From Molothrus aeneus (taxonomy: Eukaryota; Chordata; Aves; Passeriformes; Icteridae), in the NCBI RefSeq assembly GCF_037042795.1, contig NC_089672.1, forward strand, positions 186,001-250,000: a stretch of 64,000 bases of DNA, in the 5' to 3' direction. The translations under genes and the position numbers were made by a program. Under the pieces are notes generated by a model that searched no databases, was not told the DNA's origin, and worked only from the letters and a program-made list of their open reading frames with translations. This document shows positions 40,501 through 55,500 of this stretch, one piece after another (the stretch's first letter is position 1; each line of letters begins with the position of its first letter).

Positions 40501-43500
40501 CTAAAACACCCCAGCGCAACTTGAGGTCATTTCCTCTCCTCCTGTCCCGTGTTCCCTGCTAGCAGAGCCTGACCCCTACCTGGCTCCACCCTCCTGTCCA
40601 GGAGTTGGAGAGAGTGAGAAGGTCTCCTCTGAGCCTCCCTTTCTCCTGGCTGAGCCCCTGCAGCTGCTCCTATCAGCCTTGTGCTCCAGACCTTTCCCCA
40701 GCTCTGTTCCCTTCTCTGAACATGCTCCAGCCCTTCAGTAACTTTCTTGTCATGAGGGGCCTAAAACTGAACCCAGGATTTGAAATGCCTCAGCAGTGCC
40801 CAGTCCTGCTGGCCACACTGTGGCTGGTACAGGCCAGGTGCAACTGGCCCTCTTGGCCACCTGGGCACACGGGCTCACGTTCAGCCACTGCTGACCTGGA
40901 ACACCAGGTCCTTCTCTACCAAGCAGCTTTCCAGCCACTCTGCTCCAAGCCTTCAATGTTCCATGGTGTTGGTATGACCCAAATGTCAGACACCCACCAA
41001 GCACAAACTTATGTCAGGATTTCTAGAAAAAGAACATTGTTTAACTTAATAATTGACATTACTGTTAGTTCCAGAAAAATCAGTAAGAGCACTGAATTAT
41101 ATCAACCCAGCTGTACTACTGAGAGGATCTGTAGACGCTGCAATTAAATAATTCTGCTTAGGACATCCAGGTTCATGTGGAAAAATAGTAGACAAACATA
41201 TATAACCATCACAGACAGTTAACCGAATACACAATGCAGTGCTTTTTCTTCCCTCAGCTTATTGTCAGACTGCTGTGTCAGCACAAAAAAGCCTCCACTA
41301 ACACTTTTGCTCACAGAAAAGAGTGACTTGACTAGACAGACATTTTGCTAAATTAAAATTATAATTTACATTGAGAAATTACATATTCAAGTAGTGTGTT
41401 GTTTGACAACTATTTTGAAGTTACTTTTGCATTTTCTTCAAAACATTGCTCAAGGAAAAACTCCTCTGTTTACAGGATTTCCCTGATAACTTTAAGGAGG
41501 ATAGTCTTTAGTGGTAGGCAATGCACTTAACCAAGCACCTTTTACAGAAACAGTAACGGAGTTTACCCTTCTTGGGAACACCTAGCTATTAAGTCTTTCT
41601 GAAAACACAGTGATAGATCTCAACCAGTATGTAACCTGATGCGCTTTTCCTTAATTAAGTTGATTAAATGCTAGGTTCTGATATATACAGCATAGTATAT
41701 ATGCTGTTACTTTGGGCTCACAGCATCATGTTCTGACTATACTACTACTATATCTATACTACAGAAAACAACTACTGGCACAAGAAATAAGCTCTTAATC
41801 CAATCAAACTGCAAGAAGCACAGCACTGATACTTCTACAAGTCCTGCTCTGCAGTGTCAACTACACCACAATAAAAGCTACTAAAATTATTAACCACTCC
41901 CCCTTCCCCTTTAAAAATCCTACATCTCCACACAACACACAGTTTAGCATAAGCATTTATGTCTGTTACTACTCTGAAAATTGGCAATTGACAGATGCTG
42001 CCACTAGACTCTCTGATCTGTTTCAAGGAACAGGCCCTATTCCCCACTCCATGCCCAAAGCAACAGTGGCTAGCCCCAACGACAGCACCACCACCACTTG
42101 GCATTTAAATAAATGTATAACTTATCTCTAACTCCTGTGCCTGCAAGATGCTGAGAAACCCACAGACTCTCTACCAAACAAAGCCAGACTTTCTGTCTGT
42201 GCCGAGGCAGAGGTGGTCCTGAATACAGCTATCTGTTCAGCATCACCTCAGCATCCTCAGAGGTAGCTGGGCAGATTAAAATCACAGATGTCTCTCCCTG
42301 GATCATCTCTGCTAGCCCCAAAACACATTATCCCTTTAATTAATATATTTTTACAAATATTTTATTGACACCCATCAGAGCACAACAGAACTGTCTCACA
42401 GCCCAGTGCAGGAGTTTGCACAGCTTAATGCTGAAGGCATGCAGTGTGAAGGCTGCTGAAGGGGTGCAGAAGCAAAGGTGCATCATGAAGGAACTTGAGA
42501 GTACAAGAACTTCTATCTTGGCATATAAAGACCAGGCCAGGTAAAAAAGGACACAGGACCATGTCACTCTGCCTGGATTGCACACTGCTATGATCACCAC
42601 CATGGTAAAGGACACCTGCAGAGAACACTCACCATGATGCAACTCATAAGGGACTTCAGAACAGTCTAAGCAACAGTGGGTGACTGGGAGCTGTTTCCTA
42701 AAAGGAAACATGATCAAAATTGATAGTGCAAACACTACCACTCCTTCATTCCACAGTATATGTAAACAGTCACTGTAAAAAATGTAATTAAAAGAATGTC
42801 TTGAAAGTACTTACTCTCTAGCAGATTTAATTTGATTAGCTAATATTGGGAGGACAGCAGACTTAAATCCTTTCCAAGCTGAGAAACTATTTCAAGCTTC
42901 TGCTGAGGAATATGCCTATTGAATCTGTGAGAAAGCTTGAGTCTGGTACTTGTTCTAAACTAAAGAAAAGCTATCAACTGAAAAATGATTCAGTATTTCA
43001 ATTCAAACATTTCTGACTCCACAAACAACAAACCAATCCTGTGATCTGACAGAAAGTGTATCACATACTTCTCTTGGTTCCCACCATCTTCAACAGAAAC
43101 ATGGATAACCTTGATTTTTTTCCCACATAAATCTTACTTGCTTTTACTATTAACCAGACAGAATTAAATACCATATTGAGATGTGGGAACAGAATTACCA
43201 TTTCCCAAGGTAACTAGACACTTCACAGCATACAAACCAAAGATATGAGAGACATTTAAGTACCCTGAGGTGAAAAGCAATAATCTGGACCAGTTTTCTT
43301 TGCTTTATCTTAACCCTATTATCAGAAAAACAAATTCTGTAGCTTTGTCATGCTGAGTGCATCAGCACGCCTCTGACTCATGTTCAAGATACACCTTCAC
43401 CACGCTTTTTCTTCCACATTGGTCCGTCTTCTGTCTGAAGAGCTACCCATAATTGTGAAACCACCATACATCTTCCCACTTTTAGCCCTTCAGTACCTGC

Positions 43501-46500
43501 TTGCCCTATGCCTATTAATGATGTTAATGCTCTATTAGCCACCTTCAGCTCCACAACAATACAAAGGGCTGATCACCATGGAAGGAAGGGGTCAGGGCTA
43601 AGAACAAAACCAAAAAAAGGTACCAATATCTTCTTACCTTCTGTGCTTTATCCTTTTGAAATACAAAGACAGGTGGGGCAATGGCAGGTTTTTCTGTAAA
43701 AAAAGAAATCATTGGAGTTTTTTCCAAGCACATTCATATTGACTATTATGAAAATGTTATGTTCTATGATGCTTTTAGCAACAATGAATCCCTAAGCCGT
43801 TACACATATTGTTTCTACCAGTTCCTGGTAACAGATGTTTATAAGGACTTGATCTTCAAAAGTAAAAAGGGGGAGTGTGTGTGATAAAGCAGAGGTGAGA
43901 ATTCCTGAGCATTCAACAAACTGATGCATCTTATCTGTGAGTTATATTTTAAGAGAAGCTGCACACACACTAGGCAGTCAGCAGCCCTCCTGTATGTTTG
44001 TATATAAAGATGAGTACAATATTTCAGCCTGTCTTTCAGTCTGGAAATGGGATTTACAGAGAGCTAGATTTGCAAAGAAATTAAATAAATAAGTTCCACC
44101 TTTGCAATTATCCAGTCTTATAAACAAGTCTAGACACCTAAGAAAACTAAAAATTTTAAAACTTTCAGAGCTTGAAAGGCTAGCATAAAAGAAAAAGGCA
44201 ATATAAAACTATAATGAGCTACCTTGCACCAAAAAAAAGAACAGTATCACAAAATCTTGCTTAAAGTACTTGGATCACCATATAAGGAAAAAGGGATTAA
44301 ACTGTCAATTTGGGAACTGCTATATTAGATCAGTTTGGCTGAAAAAGTGAAACTTTAGGTGACATACACAAAATTATGAAAATTATTACCAGAACTGTGC
44401 ATTTAATTGAGAGAGCAGAAGAGCCTCTATTTTTTGGATGGATCTTTCTCTATTTTAGATGGATCACTGCAAGACTGATCTAGCAAGACTGGCATAATTT
44501 GTTCTACAAAAGGTAAAACTAATCAAGAAACTAAGCTACTTATGACATCATTTTGCCTGATATCTTTTTCCCTTTATTTTTTAAGTTCATCTATCCAGCA
44601 AATACTGCTGAATCTTAAAAATGTTTATTAATAAGAGCAATGTGCAGACAATCCATTTCAGAAGTGAAAACAATATAGACCCTTATATGTAATACCTGTC
44701 CCAAAACTCAGAGTGTGTTGAAACAAGACAGGGATCCATTTTCATTTCCTGCCCCTCAGTATAAACTGCCTATGGGGGGGCTTCACTGAGACAATAGCCA
44801 AGCCTTTAAACCCTGACTTCAAAGTGACAGTTATTTCTTAATACCATGTGGTATACTTGTCTTAGGTTGGAAATGTGGGTGTGTATTCGATTCCTATCTG
44901 TTAGAAGTGGTGCAGTTATCTTTTGTTAATTGGGGAGTTTTCTTTATCTTTTCCACAACTAATCCTCCCTCGGGGAGATATCTTCTGTTCATGGGCCATT
45001 GAGTCTCACTGCATAACTGATAAAAATTACATCATCCCATTGTGAGGTGTGCCACCCAGAGGGAGGAGCCAAGCATTCCTATCTGGATATAATCAGAAAT
45101 TTGGAAGACCATAGTCAGCCTTTTCCACCAGATTCCCAGAGGAAGACCAGGCCCATCTACACCACTACTGGATCTTCAGAGGAAAACACAGGATCACAGC
45201 TCCAACAGAATCACACCTGTCACTGCAGGACGACTGCAGCCATCATTTAATGGGACTGCTACCAACACCCTGACCCACAGGGTTTCAGGTTATATCCTGA
45301 CTCTGTCAGTGTTGTTTTGTATTACTGCATTGTTCCTTTTCTTTTATTTTTTTTTAATTTTCTTTCCTAAAAAAAGAACTGTTATTCCTGCTCCCATATC
45401 TTTGTCTGAGAGCTCCTTAATTTCAAAATTCTAACAATGTGGAGGGAGGGGGTTTACAGTTTCCATTTCAGGGGAGGCTCCTGCCTTCCTTAGCAGACAC
45501 CTGTCTTTTCAGACCAAGACAATACTTCAGTGCTCATTAGTGCTACTGCTAGAGCAGCATGCCCTCTGCCAAACCAATGAGTAGGGACATCTACCAGAAT
45601 GTGGGACTTGATCGTCATGCACACCTTACAAGAGACTCCTACACCAAATTCCACAAATACCAAGGAGAACTGAACAAAATCTACTTGTCTCTCTAGTGCA
45701 TAACAAAGGACTCAAGTAATGAGAGAGAGCAAAGATAAACAGATTCAACCACAATGCAGAGTGCAGAGAAAAGCACTCTGGGACAGCTGGCAAAAGATGG
45801 AATGAGCAGCCAGAGAAATTGATGCAAAGTAACACAAAATACAAAATGGAGTCCAGTGATTGAAAACTAAGCACTCAGGAAAAAAGAAGACAGATGTCAG
45901 AAACAGCAGAAAGCTCACAGGAAAAAAAATAACTTGATGAAAGAACAAAGAACAAAAGCGAGTGAAAAACATCTAACTATTTGAGATTGTGTCCAGCTAT
46001 GACAAATGAGAATGGCAAAAGGATGTAATAAAGCAAACTATGGCCAGGCCTGTCAGTCAACCTGACAAAGGGAACACTGGTGCAACATCTGATAGTCTTT
46101 GTCCACTGAAGGAACACAGTCATCCAGTATTCAAGGTCCAAGAATCTCACTACTGCTCTTGCTGACTGCGAGACCAACTGACAGGGTCAGGAGTGATGAT
46201 GAGACAACAGGCACTCACAGCTAACAACTGTACCAGTGCATACTCAGGAACAGACACAGGGAACACCTGTCCATTTGTGTCCTTTCTGAAGTCTGCAACA
46301 ATACCACAGTGCTGAAAACACCTTCCTAATTCTAGCCTAAGGCAAGAAGGGATCACTAGATTGCCTCATCTGACCACCTTCATTAAATACAGTCTATTTT
46401 GTTAAGCCTTATTTAAATTTTGGGTAAACATTTTCATTGAAGGCATCAAAAGCAAAGTAATACTGCCCTCAATCATCCATTTCTGCATCAATTTTTTTCT

Positions 46501-49500
46501 GTTAAAAAATTCTAGTATCAAATTTCCCATTCAAATGCCCAGCTCCAGATTTTGGTTCCTATTTCTAGTTATCTTTTCAAATGCATTTACATAGAGCTCT
46601 CTAGCATTTAATGTTTTTCGTACAAAAGCACTTACACATACCATGTTTCCATCAACTGAAGAACCCCCATACCAGGTTTTATTTTTGCAGATCAGAAATG
46701 CAGATGTTAGGTAGTTCTTTGGTTTTTCCAGTCAAGCGCTGATTCAAAACAAGAATTCCACTGTTATTTGTACTAGCCAACATCTGGGCCAGACAGTCAT
46801 GTTCTCAAGATTTTGTTATACCAGGGTGTCTGAAGGATGACCTATGATAAAATAAATCTGCCAGGTCCACTAAACTGTCAGCAACTTAAAAAGAAAATAA
46901 AGGAAAGGAAGGAAATATATATGAAGGAAAAACCCTCTACCTTTAAACTTCAGGTAGAATGCATGTAAGAGAACATGAGATCTCTTTCACCAAGAGATGA
47001 GCAGCCAGAACACACAGTTCTTAAAAACTGAGGATTAGACTTGGGTTTTTTCCTTCAGAAAAGCAGACAGAAACATGGCAAAACAAAGATCTGGAGAAAC
47101 GTCAGTTTTCTAACCAAGCCAGTCTTGATAAAGGTATTCAGATGAAGTCCAAGCATGTAAGAAGGAAAGCAAAACTTCGGTAATTAGCATCAGAGATAGT
47201 ACCTCTCCAATCTCAAGATCTGGAACCATACAAACCTGAATGGTTTTAGGCTGTCAAATCAAATTGAATCCACAACTGAAAACCAACTGAATCCACAGAA
47301 CTCCTTCCTGCAGTTTATTCACTCTGCAGATATTTCAACCTGCATGAATAACTACAAAAACCTCAAGACCTGGATTTCACAGGCTAAGTTTCTTTAACAT
47401 ATGTTACCATCCAGTCATTAACTATTGATAAATGCCCTATGTGATGTGAGAAAAACATGTACTATTAAATCTGCTGAGCTTCCTTCACAAGCTGTGGAAA
47501 TCAAAATGCAGAAACAGAAAATACTCCATAGTTCATGCAGAGATATCATCTTCAAGTCATATATACTATTTACTGAGATTTTTAACCTAGATACATGATC
47601 ACTAGTAGCTGTAGCAAACTCTCCCTTGTCAACCATATTTCCCACAGCTAAACAAAACATTCACTCACATGATGCACCTCTAGCAGCCACAAAGTGTCAG
47701 ACCTTTATTGCAGCATGAAATGATTCATTGAAAAAAAATCCAAGGGGTCCAGGGCAACAAGAAAAGCTTCTGTAGGTACATTGGTGATAAGAGAAAGGCT
47801 GGGGAAAATGTGGGCCCTCTCCAGCAAGAAACAGGAGACCTGGTTTCCATGGATATGGAGAGCTGAGGTACTCAATGATGTTTCTGACTCTGTCTTCACC
47901 AAGAAGTGCTCCAAACCAAGTTATAAAAGGGGAAAGCAGCAGGGACTGGCAGAATGAAGGGACCACATGCTATAGGAAAACAGGCTTCAGACCATCTAAG
48001 GAAGGTGAAGGTGCACAAGTCCATGGGAACTGATGAAATGCATCCATGAGTCCTAAGGGAACTGTCGGAGGAAGTGGCTAAGCCACTCTCCTTTCATTGA
48101 GAAGTTGTGGCCATCTGAGGAAGTTCCCAGTGACTGGAAAAGGGGAAACATAACCCCCATTTACAAAAAGGAAGAAAAGGCAGGCTTGGGGCACTACAGG
48201 CTGGCAAGCCTAACTTCTGCACCTGGCAAGATCATGGAGCAGACTCTCCATGACCCTCCACCTGGGAACTCTGCTAAGACACATGGAAAATAAGGCAGTG
48301 ATTGTAGAGAGTCAACATGGCTTCACGTAAAGCAAACCACACCAGACAAATTTGGTTCTATGATTGTCTTGCAGTGTTGGTGGACAAGGGAAGAACAACT
48401 GACAGTCTGCCTAGACTTGTGCAAAACGTTTGACACTGTCCTGAAGGAGATCCCTTGTCTCTAAATTGGACAGATGGACCTCTCCTTGGAAAAGGAATTT
48501 GCTGGTGGCTGCACTCAGGGTTGCAGTCCAACAGCTCGATGTCCAAGTGGAAACCAAGTCTGGGACCAGCACTGCTTAATATCTATTTTGGTGACATGAA
48601 CAGTCAGAGATTGAGGGCACCCAGGAAGTCTGCCAATGACACCAAGTTGTGTGGTGCAGCTCATATGCTGGAGGGAAGAAGGAATGCCATCTGGACAGGC
48701 TGGAGAGGTGGCACTATGCAAACCGTATGAACTTCTACAAGGCCAAGTGCAACTCCTGCACGTGTCAGGGCAATCCCAAGAACAAACACAGGCTGAGGGG
48801 AGAAAGGATTGAGAAAAGGCCTGGGGAGAAGGACTTGTGGGTGCAGGTGGATAAGAAGCTCAACATGCCCCAGCCACAGGCATTGGCACACAGAAACCCA
48901 CCCTGTGCTGGGCTCATTGCCCAGCATGGGCAGGAGGGGATTCTGCCCTCTACCCCACTCAGGTGAGATCCCACCTGCAGAGCTGCTTCCAGCCCTGGGG
49001 AACAACAACAGGAGGATGTGGAGCTGCTGAAGCAAGTCCAGAGGAGGCCACAAAGATGCTCCAAGGGCTGGAGCCCCTCTGCTCTGGGGACAGGCAGGGA
49101 GAGCTGGGGGTGTTTAGCCTCTTCTGGAGAGACCTTCGAGCCTGGTCCAGTACCTAAAGGGGCTCCACAGTAGAGGGACTTTGGATAAGGAGGAATGGCT
49201 TCAAACTGACAGAAGGTAAATTTAGATGAGATATAAGGAAAAAATTTCTCCCTGCAATGGTGGTGAGGCCCTGGCACAGGTTGCTTCATGGACCTGTGGA
49301 TGGCATCCCTGGCAACATTCAAGGCCAGACTGGATGAGGTCTGGAGCAATCTGGTGTAGTGAAAGGTGTCCCTGAACAATAGGGATGGGGGGGGGGAGGG
49401 GTAGATGGCTTCAAAGGTCTCTTCCAACCCAAACTATGGATTCTTATGAAAATAGAAATAAACACCTGCAGGAGTGTGTATCTCTGTAGAGTTCTCAGGC

Positions 49501-52500
49501 TCACAGAGTATATCTCATGGCACAGCAGTGACAAGGGCCAAAAAAGCAGTCACTTTCTTCACTGCTGAGCCTATTTTGCCTCTACCATAAGGATACAGCA
49601 TAAATAAGGTTGGAGGTCTCTAGTCCAATCTCCTGCTTCAATTAGGTCAATTATGATGTCAGGCCAGGTTAATCAGGTTATTCAGTCTGGTCTTAACATC
49701 CAAGGACAGAGACTGAGCAGCCTCCCAGTGTAATCTCTTCTCTACTGCTTGACTGTACCTATGGTGAAAAAAACCACCACAAAACCCAACCCTTCCCCTA
49801 TTTCCAGTCTGAACATCTTATTCCACCTCTCACCTTTTGTCTTTGTCCTTTCAACATACACCACTCTGATGGGCCTGGGTCTGTCTCTTTAACAACTTCC
49901 TCACAGACCCGGATAAGCTCCAGATATGCCTCTCTGAAGACTTCTTTCCCCTAGGCTGAACACACTCAGTCTCCTCACAAGATATGCAACTCAGATCACC
50001 AAATGTCTTGACAATTCAGGTAAATCTTTAAATTTTAGAAGGAACCATGGCATGAAAACAACTTTCCAGACCTCACCAGATCTGCTGCAGCCACGTTATT
50101 AAGAAAGAATTTATTTTTAAAGCTAAGAATTACAATGTTTCAAATGCTTTTTCTTTTTAAATTTACTCCAAATTACATTTAGAAATGGAATAGTGCCTGA
50201 TGACATGGAAAACTACATGAGGCAGGGGAAAAAAAATCTACAGAGCAAATTCTTGGCAAGCAAGCCCTTGCTTCAATTTCAAGAAGCACTCTTAGATACC
50301 AGAAGCATACAAGTTGGGAATAGCTACTCCAACTGTAACTCTTTGTAATACATCACCTGAGAGAAAAAGTGTACCTGTGAATCACGAACAAGCATTAAAG
50401 AGCAGCAATTAGACTGTTACCTGACTTAAAATACTCATAGTGGTAATTTGTCACTTGTGAAGCACTTATCTAAAAGTCAAGAAAATAAAAGTTCTAAGTT
50501 AGGTTTAATTATGCTTATTGGAACATTGCAGGCCACAAAAAATATTCTTGGGATTTTTTTTCACCATTTACATTACAAAGAGCAGAATAATCATGCTAAA
50601 TGTAACATATGAAGAGATACAGATAACTCACAGCATTAAAAAACTTCAAAAGGTGTTGATAACACAAGATTCTCTTCCAATAGCCAACAACAGACTGAAA
50701 GCAAAGAGCAAGCTGCCACTAAGAGCTTATCTGCAGAAAGACCTCCACAAGCAAAATCCAGCCATACCTCATGACAGAAACAAGAAACACAACTGGATAA
50801 TTTGTGGCCAATCTTCACAAGAGATGTCATGATGAATAGAACTGACATGGTGAAAAGAGATACTTTTGCAAATGTTACAAGTCAGAAAAGAAAAAAAGTA
50901 GCTTATTTTCAAATCAGAGGGAAAAGCCATAAGGGAGGGCAACTATTTGGTAATGTAGATAAAATATATATAAAAAATTCAAAAAAGTGTTCACAAGAAG
51001 TATTAAAGCATTTAGATAGCCCTGTCTTGTCAATTAAATAGCTCTTTATGGTGTCTGGAGGTGAATTATTGTCACTCAGCCTAACTTTGCACCCACTAAT
51101 CCATCTGAAGTCACCATAGGGAAAAAAAATCTTGTTTCTAGAGTCTGCAGACAGTCAGTGGTGAATGACACATTTTCTCTCAAAGTAACAGGAGATCTTC
51201 CTCTGTCCAAAAGCTACCATGAGACAAAGTAGCATAAACCATCAGGGCAACCCCCAACCCCTCCTCCCCACCACCAAAACAGCACAGAAGCAATGTCAGC
51301 ATCCTACAAGTCTGGTAAAGAAATTATACTGATTAGTCTAAAAGGAACTACTTCAGTTTGCTCACCTTCTGTGTTTTCATAAAATCATAAAATATGCTGA
51401 GTTGCAAGGGACCCATTAGGAACACTGAGTCCAACTCCTGGCCCTGCACAGGTGTCCTGAGGTGACTGAACACTGGAAAAAGGGTGAGGCTCCAGAACTG
51501 CTGCAGTACATCAATGACATCATTGTGTGAGTGAACACAGCAGCAGAAATGCTTGAGAAAGGAGAGAAAATCATCCAGATTCTCCTGAAAGCTGGTTTTA
51601 CCATCAAGAAGAGCAAAGTCAAGGGACCTGCTCAAGAGATCCAGTTCCTGGGGGTAAAGCGGCAAGATGGATGGTGTCAGATTCCCACTGAGATTATCAA
51701 CAAGATCACTGCGATGTCTCCAACAAGCAGCAAGAAGGAAACATAAGCTTTCCCAGGCGCCATAGGTTTTTGGAGAATGCACATTCCTGAGTACAGCCAC
51801 ATTGTGACCCTCTCTACCTGGTCAACCACAAGAAAAACAGATTCCAGTGGGGCCCTGAGCAGCAACCAGCCTTTGCCCAGATCAAACAGGAGATCACTCA
51901 TGCGGTAGCCCTCAGCCCAGTCAGGACAGGAACGGGGTGAAGAACATGCTCTACTCTGCAGCCAGGGGCCATGGTCTGTCCTGGAGCCTTTGGCAGAAGA
52001 TGCCTGGTGAGACTCGAGGTCAACCACTAGGATTTTGGAGTGGAAGCTACAGAGGGTCTGAAGCCAACAGAGAAAGAAATTTTAGCAGCCTATGAAGGAG
52101 TCCAAGCTGCCTCAGAGATAACTGGCACTGAAGCACAACTCCTCCTGGCATCCTGACTACTGGTGTTGGGTTGGATGTTCACAGCAAAGGTTCCCTCTAC
52201 CCACCATGCCACACGGAGCAAGTGAATTGCTCTCATCACACAGCACACCCATACTGGAAAACTGAATAGCCCTGTGATTTTGGAGATAATTACAAATTGG
52301 CCTGAAGGTGAAAACTTTGGTGTCACTGACAAAGAACAAGAGCAAGTTTCACGTGCTGAAGAAGCTCCACCATACAACCAATTGCCAGCAGAAGGAACAC
52401 GTTACGTTCTTTTTACTGATGGTTCTTGTTGCATTGTAGGGATAAAACAAAAGCGGAAAGCAGCGGATGGAGCCCAACACAACAGCTGCAGAAGCTACTG

Positions 52501-55500
52501 AAGGAGAAGCGGATCAAGTCAACTTGCTGAACTCAAAGCCGTTCAACTGGCCCTGGACATTGCTGAAAGCTGAGAAGCAGCCAAAGCTCTACCTCTACAC
52601 TGGATGGCAACCAATGCTCTGTGGGGTTGGCTGGAAAGGTGGAAAAAGGCTAATTGGCAGCATAAGCGAAAACCAATTTGGGTGGGTGAAGAGTGGAAAG
52701 ACATTGCTACCAGGACAGAGAAACTAACTGTGAAAATCGGTCATATCCCATATCCCCAAGAGTCGAGCTAATGAGGAGCACCAAAACAATCAGCACATAG
52801 ACCGGGCTGCAAAGATAGAGGTGTTAAAGACAGACTTAGATTGGCAGCACAAGGGGGAGTTGTTCCTAGCTCAATGGGCTCACGATGCTTCAAGTCATCA
52901 GGGCAGAGATGCCACCTATAAGTGGGCACGAGACCAAGGGGTGGACCGAACCCCTTGGTTAGTATTTCTCAGGTTATCCATGACTGCCAGATGTGTGCTG
53001 CCATCAAGGAGGCCAAGGGAGTGAAGCCCCTATGGTATGGTGGGTGGCAGTCCAAGTACAAGTATGGGGAGGCCTGGCAGATTGACTAAATCACACTGCC
53101 CCAAGGCAAGCGCTACGTGCTCACAATGGTAGAAGCCGCCACAGGATGGTTGGAAACCCACCCTGTGTCTCATGCTACTGCCCGGAACACCATCCTGGGC
53201 CTTGAAAAGCAGGTCCTGTGGAGACATGGTTACCCCTGAGAGGAATGAGTCAGACAATGGGACTCATTTCAAGAACAGCCTTACCAACACCTGGGCTAGG
53301 GAACATGGCATTGAGTGGGTGTACCATATCCCCTACCATGCACCAGCTGCAGGCAAAGTGGAGAAGTACAATGGACTTTTAAAAACCACCTTGAAAGCAT
53401 TGGGTGTGGGATCTTTCAAAAACTGGGAGCAGCATCTAGCAAAAGCCACCTGGTGAGTTAACACCAGAGGCTTGATTAACCAAGCAGGCCCTGCCCAATC
53501 TGAATCTCTTCCCCTGCATACAGTACACAAAGTCCCAGTGGCACATGTCAGAGGTTTATTAGTTTGGATCAATTCTGCCTTGAGTACAGAGAAACCCATT
53601 TGTGGGATTGTCTTTGCTCAGGGACCAGGTTACACATGGTAGATGATGTAGAAAGATGGAACAACACGACACGTACCTCAGGGAGATCTGACTGTTGGGT
53701 GAGAACTAGATGTAAATATCACTGTCTGCTGAATGTCATTGTATATAGCTGTATACTGTGTATATAAATGTATGCGTTGAGTTAGAATATGTATTAGCTT
53801 TGGTAGTAAACTGACGATAGAGGGATAAGGGGTGAAATGTCCTGAGGTGACTTTATGATGCTTGTATCCCTATTAGTCTGTTTAGCCCAGAAATAAATTC
53901 TGCACCATTAAGACTGGTTCCAAGAGCAAAGCAGGGGAGAGAAGAAACACAGAGTTTGTTATCAGAAATTGCACTTGCTCCACTACATCCTTGTCCTGGA
54001 CTGTGTTGTCTGCAGCATGGACAGAGCTTTCCTTTGCTTTTAGTTAGTTTTTAGCTCGCTGAGGCAGACAAATTCACTGGACTGTGGTTTTTCTTTTTCC
54101 TGGAACTGTTTAAACCTGCTCTGGACTGAACACCCAGAAGAGCACCAGCAGCTCACACCTGTGGCCCACCAGGCCAGGCCTGGGCTGCAGCATTTCCATC
54201 ACTGGAGGGATGATAGGAGACTGAGTGAGCCAAGCTACAGCCCACAAAGGGGACTTTCGGAGTTTGTCATCTCTTCAGAGCGGCAAGAGGTTTTATTGTT
54301 TAATATTGCTCATTTTTTGTGCTGGTGAATGCTTTGCCTGTTAAATAAACAGGGTTTTTTCTACTTTCCTCCAAGGAAATATTTACATAAACCAGTTGGG
54401 GGAGGGGCCGCTTGAATCTGCTTTCGAGAGGAACCCCTTTGGCGGTTTTCTCCCAAATTTGTCCTAAACCAGGACAACAGGGCACCCCAAAAAGGCCACC
54501 ATATGACAGAGCATTGTCCAAACACTTCTTGAACTCAAGCTTGCTGCTGTGACCACTGCCCTGAGAAGCCTTATAAGCTCAACCTCCCTCTGGGTGGAAA
54601 ACCTTTTCCTGGTATCCAAGCTAAACCTCCCCTGACTCAGCTCCATGCTGTTTCCTCAAGCTCTCTCATTGGTCATGAGAGTGTACAGACTGGTACCTGC
54701 CTCTCATGAGGAGGCTGAAGACTGCATTGAGGTCTCCCCTCAGTCTCCTCCAGGCTGAACAAACCAAGTGCCCTCAGCAGCTCCTCATACACCTTCCCCT
54801 CTAGACCATTCCCCATCCTTGTGGCCCTTCTTTGGAGGCCCCTCTACTAGCTTAATGTCTTTTTTATACTGTGGTGCCCAAAACTGCCCCCAGAACTCAA
54901 GGTGACACTGCTCCAGTGCAGAGCAGAGAGACACAATCCCCTTCCTCACTCAGCTGGCCTGATGCCCCTATGGACATGGTTGGCCATCCTGGCTCCAGGG
55001 CACTGCTGACTCAGATCCAACTTGCCATCAGCCAGAACCCCCAGGCCCCTTCCTGCATTACCACTCTCTAGCCTCTAATTAATTAAAGGCAGTTACATAC
55101 AGTAAATGTGTTATGATTGTGAACTGTATACTCAGCAATTTCATAAAGCCAAGTAAGTTGCAGACACCTCCTGAAAGGAAAATGTTAACACATCCATCAA
55201 ATTTTAGCCCCGAGAAAAATTTGTATCACCTTTCAGCCATTGAGAAGATGAAGTAATTCATTCCCCACACAAGGGGAGTCTGTTGTCTTAAAAATGCAGC
55301 TTCAGCAGTAGGTTATAGACAAGCAAATTACTAGTTGTGTTTTAGCCACAAGTTAATGAGAAAAGCATTCCAGTTCCCATAAATATATAGGACCAACTGG
55401 AAGGTGCTAGTTCTCTTTGGTATTCTAGCTGGATTGTCTTAAAACTGACACTTCACACATGTGGCAGTGAAGTACCAAAGACTCCAAAGAAAGTTTCTAA

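Larger units (their letters stand above)
35193..43637. other. Intron 2
   Basis: 8.4 kb with two CR1 copies (39590-40053 and 40287-40985). The remainder is AT-rich with no gene or element I can support. A C-rich run is at about 35492. Confidence 0.55.
51453..54476 (+). mobile_element. Internally deleted ERVL-type provirus
   Basis: It begins TGTCCTGAGGTGAC, identical to the first 14 bp of its own 3' LTR (53838), then passes directly into pol. Hence most of the 5' LTR, leader, gag and the front of pol are deleted. It ends ...AAACCAGGACA. ACAGG flanks both ends exactly (51448-51452, 54477-54481), proving one insertion into the CR1. ERVL assignment rests on the pol style. Antisense to RANBP3. Confidence 0.9.

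Noticed and set aside
40605..41147. 180-codon open frame
   Set aside because: It reads through a reverse-oriented CR1 3' region and into unique intron; no protein similarity recognised.
48765..49427. 220-codon minus-strand open frame and frames at 59542-60218
   Set aside because: They lie in CR1 copies, partly antisense to the RT region, and are by-products of the repeat.
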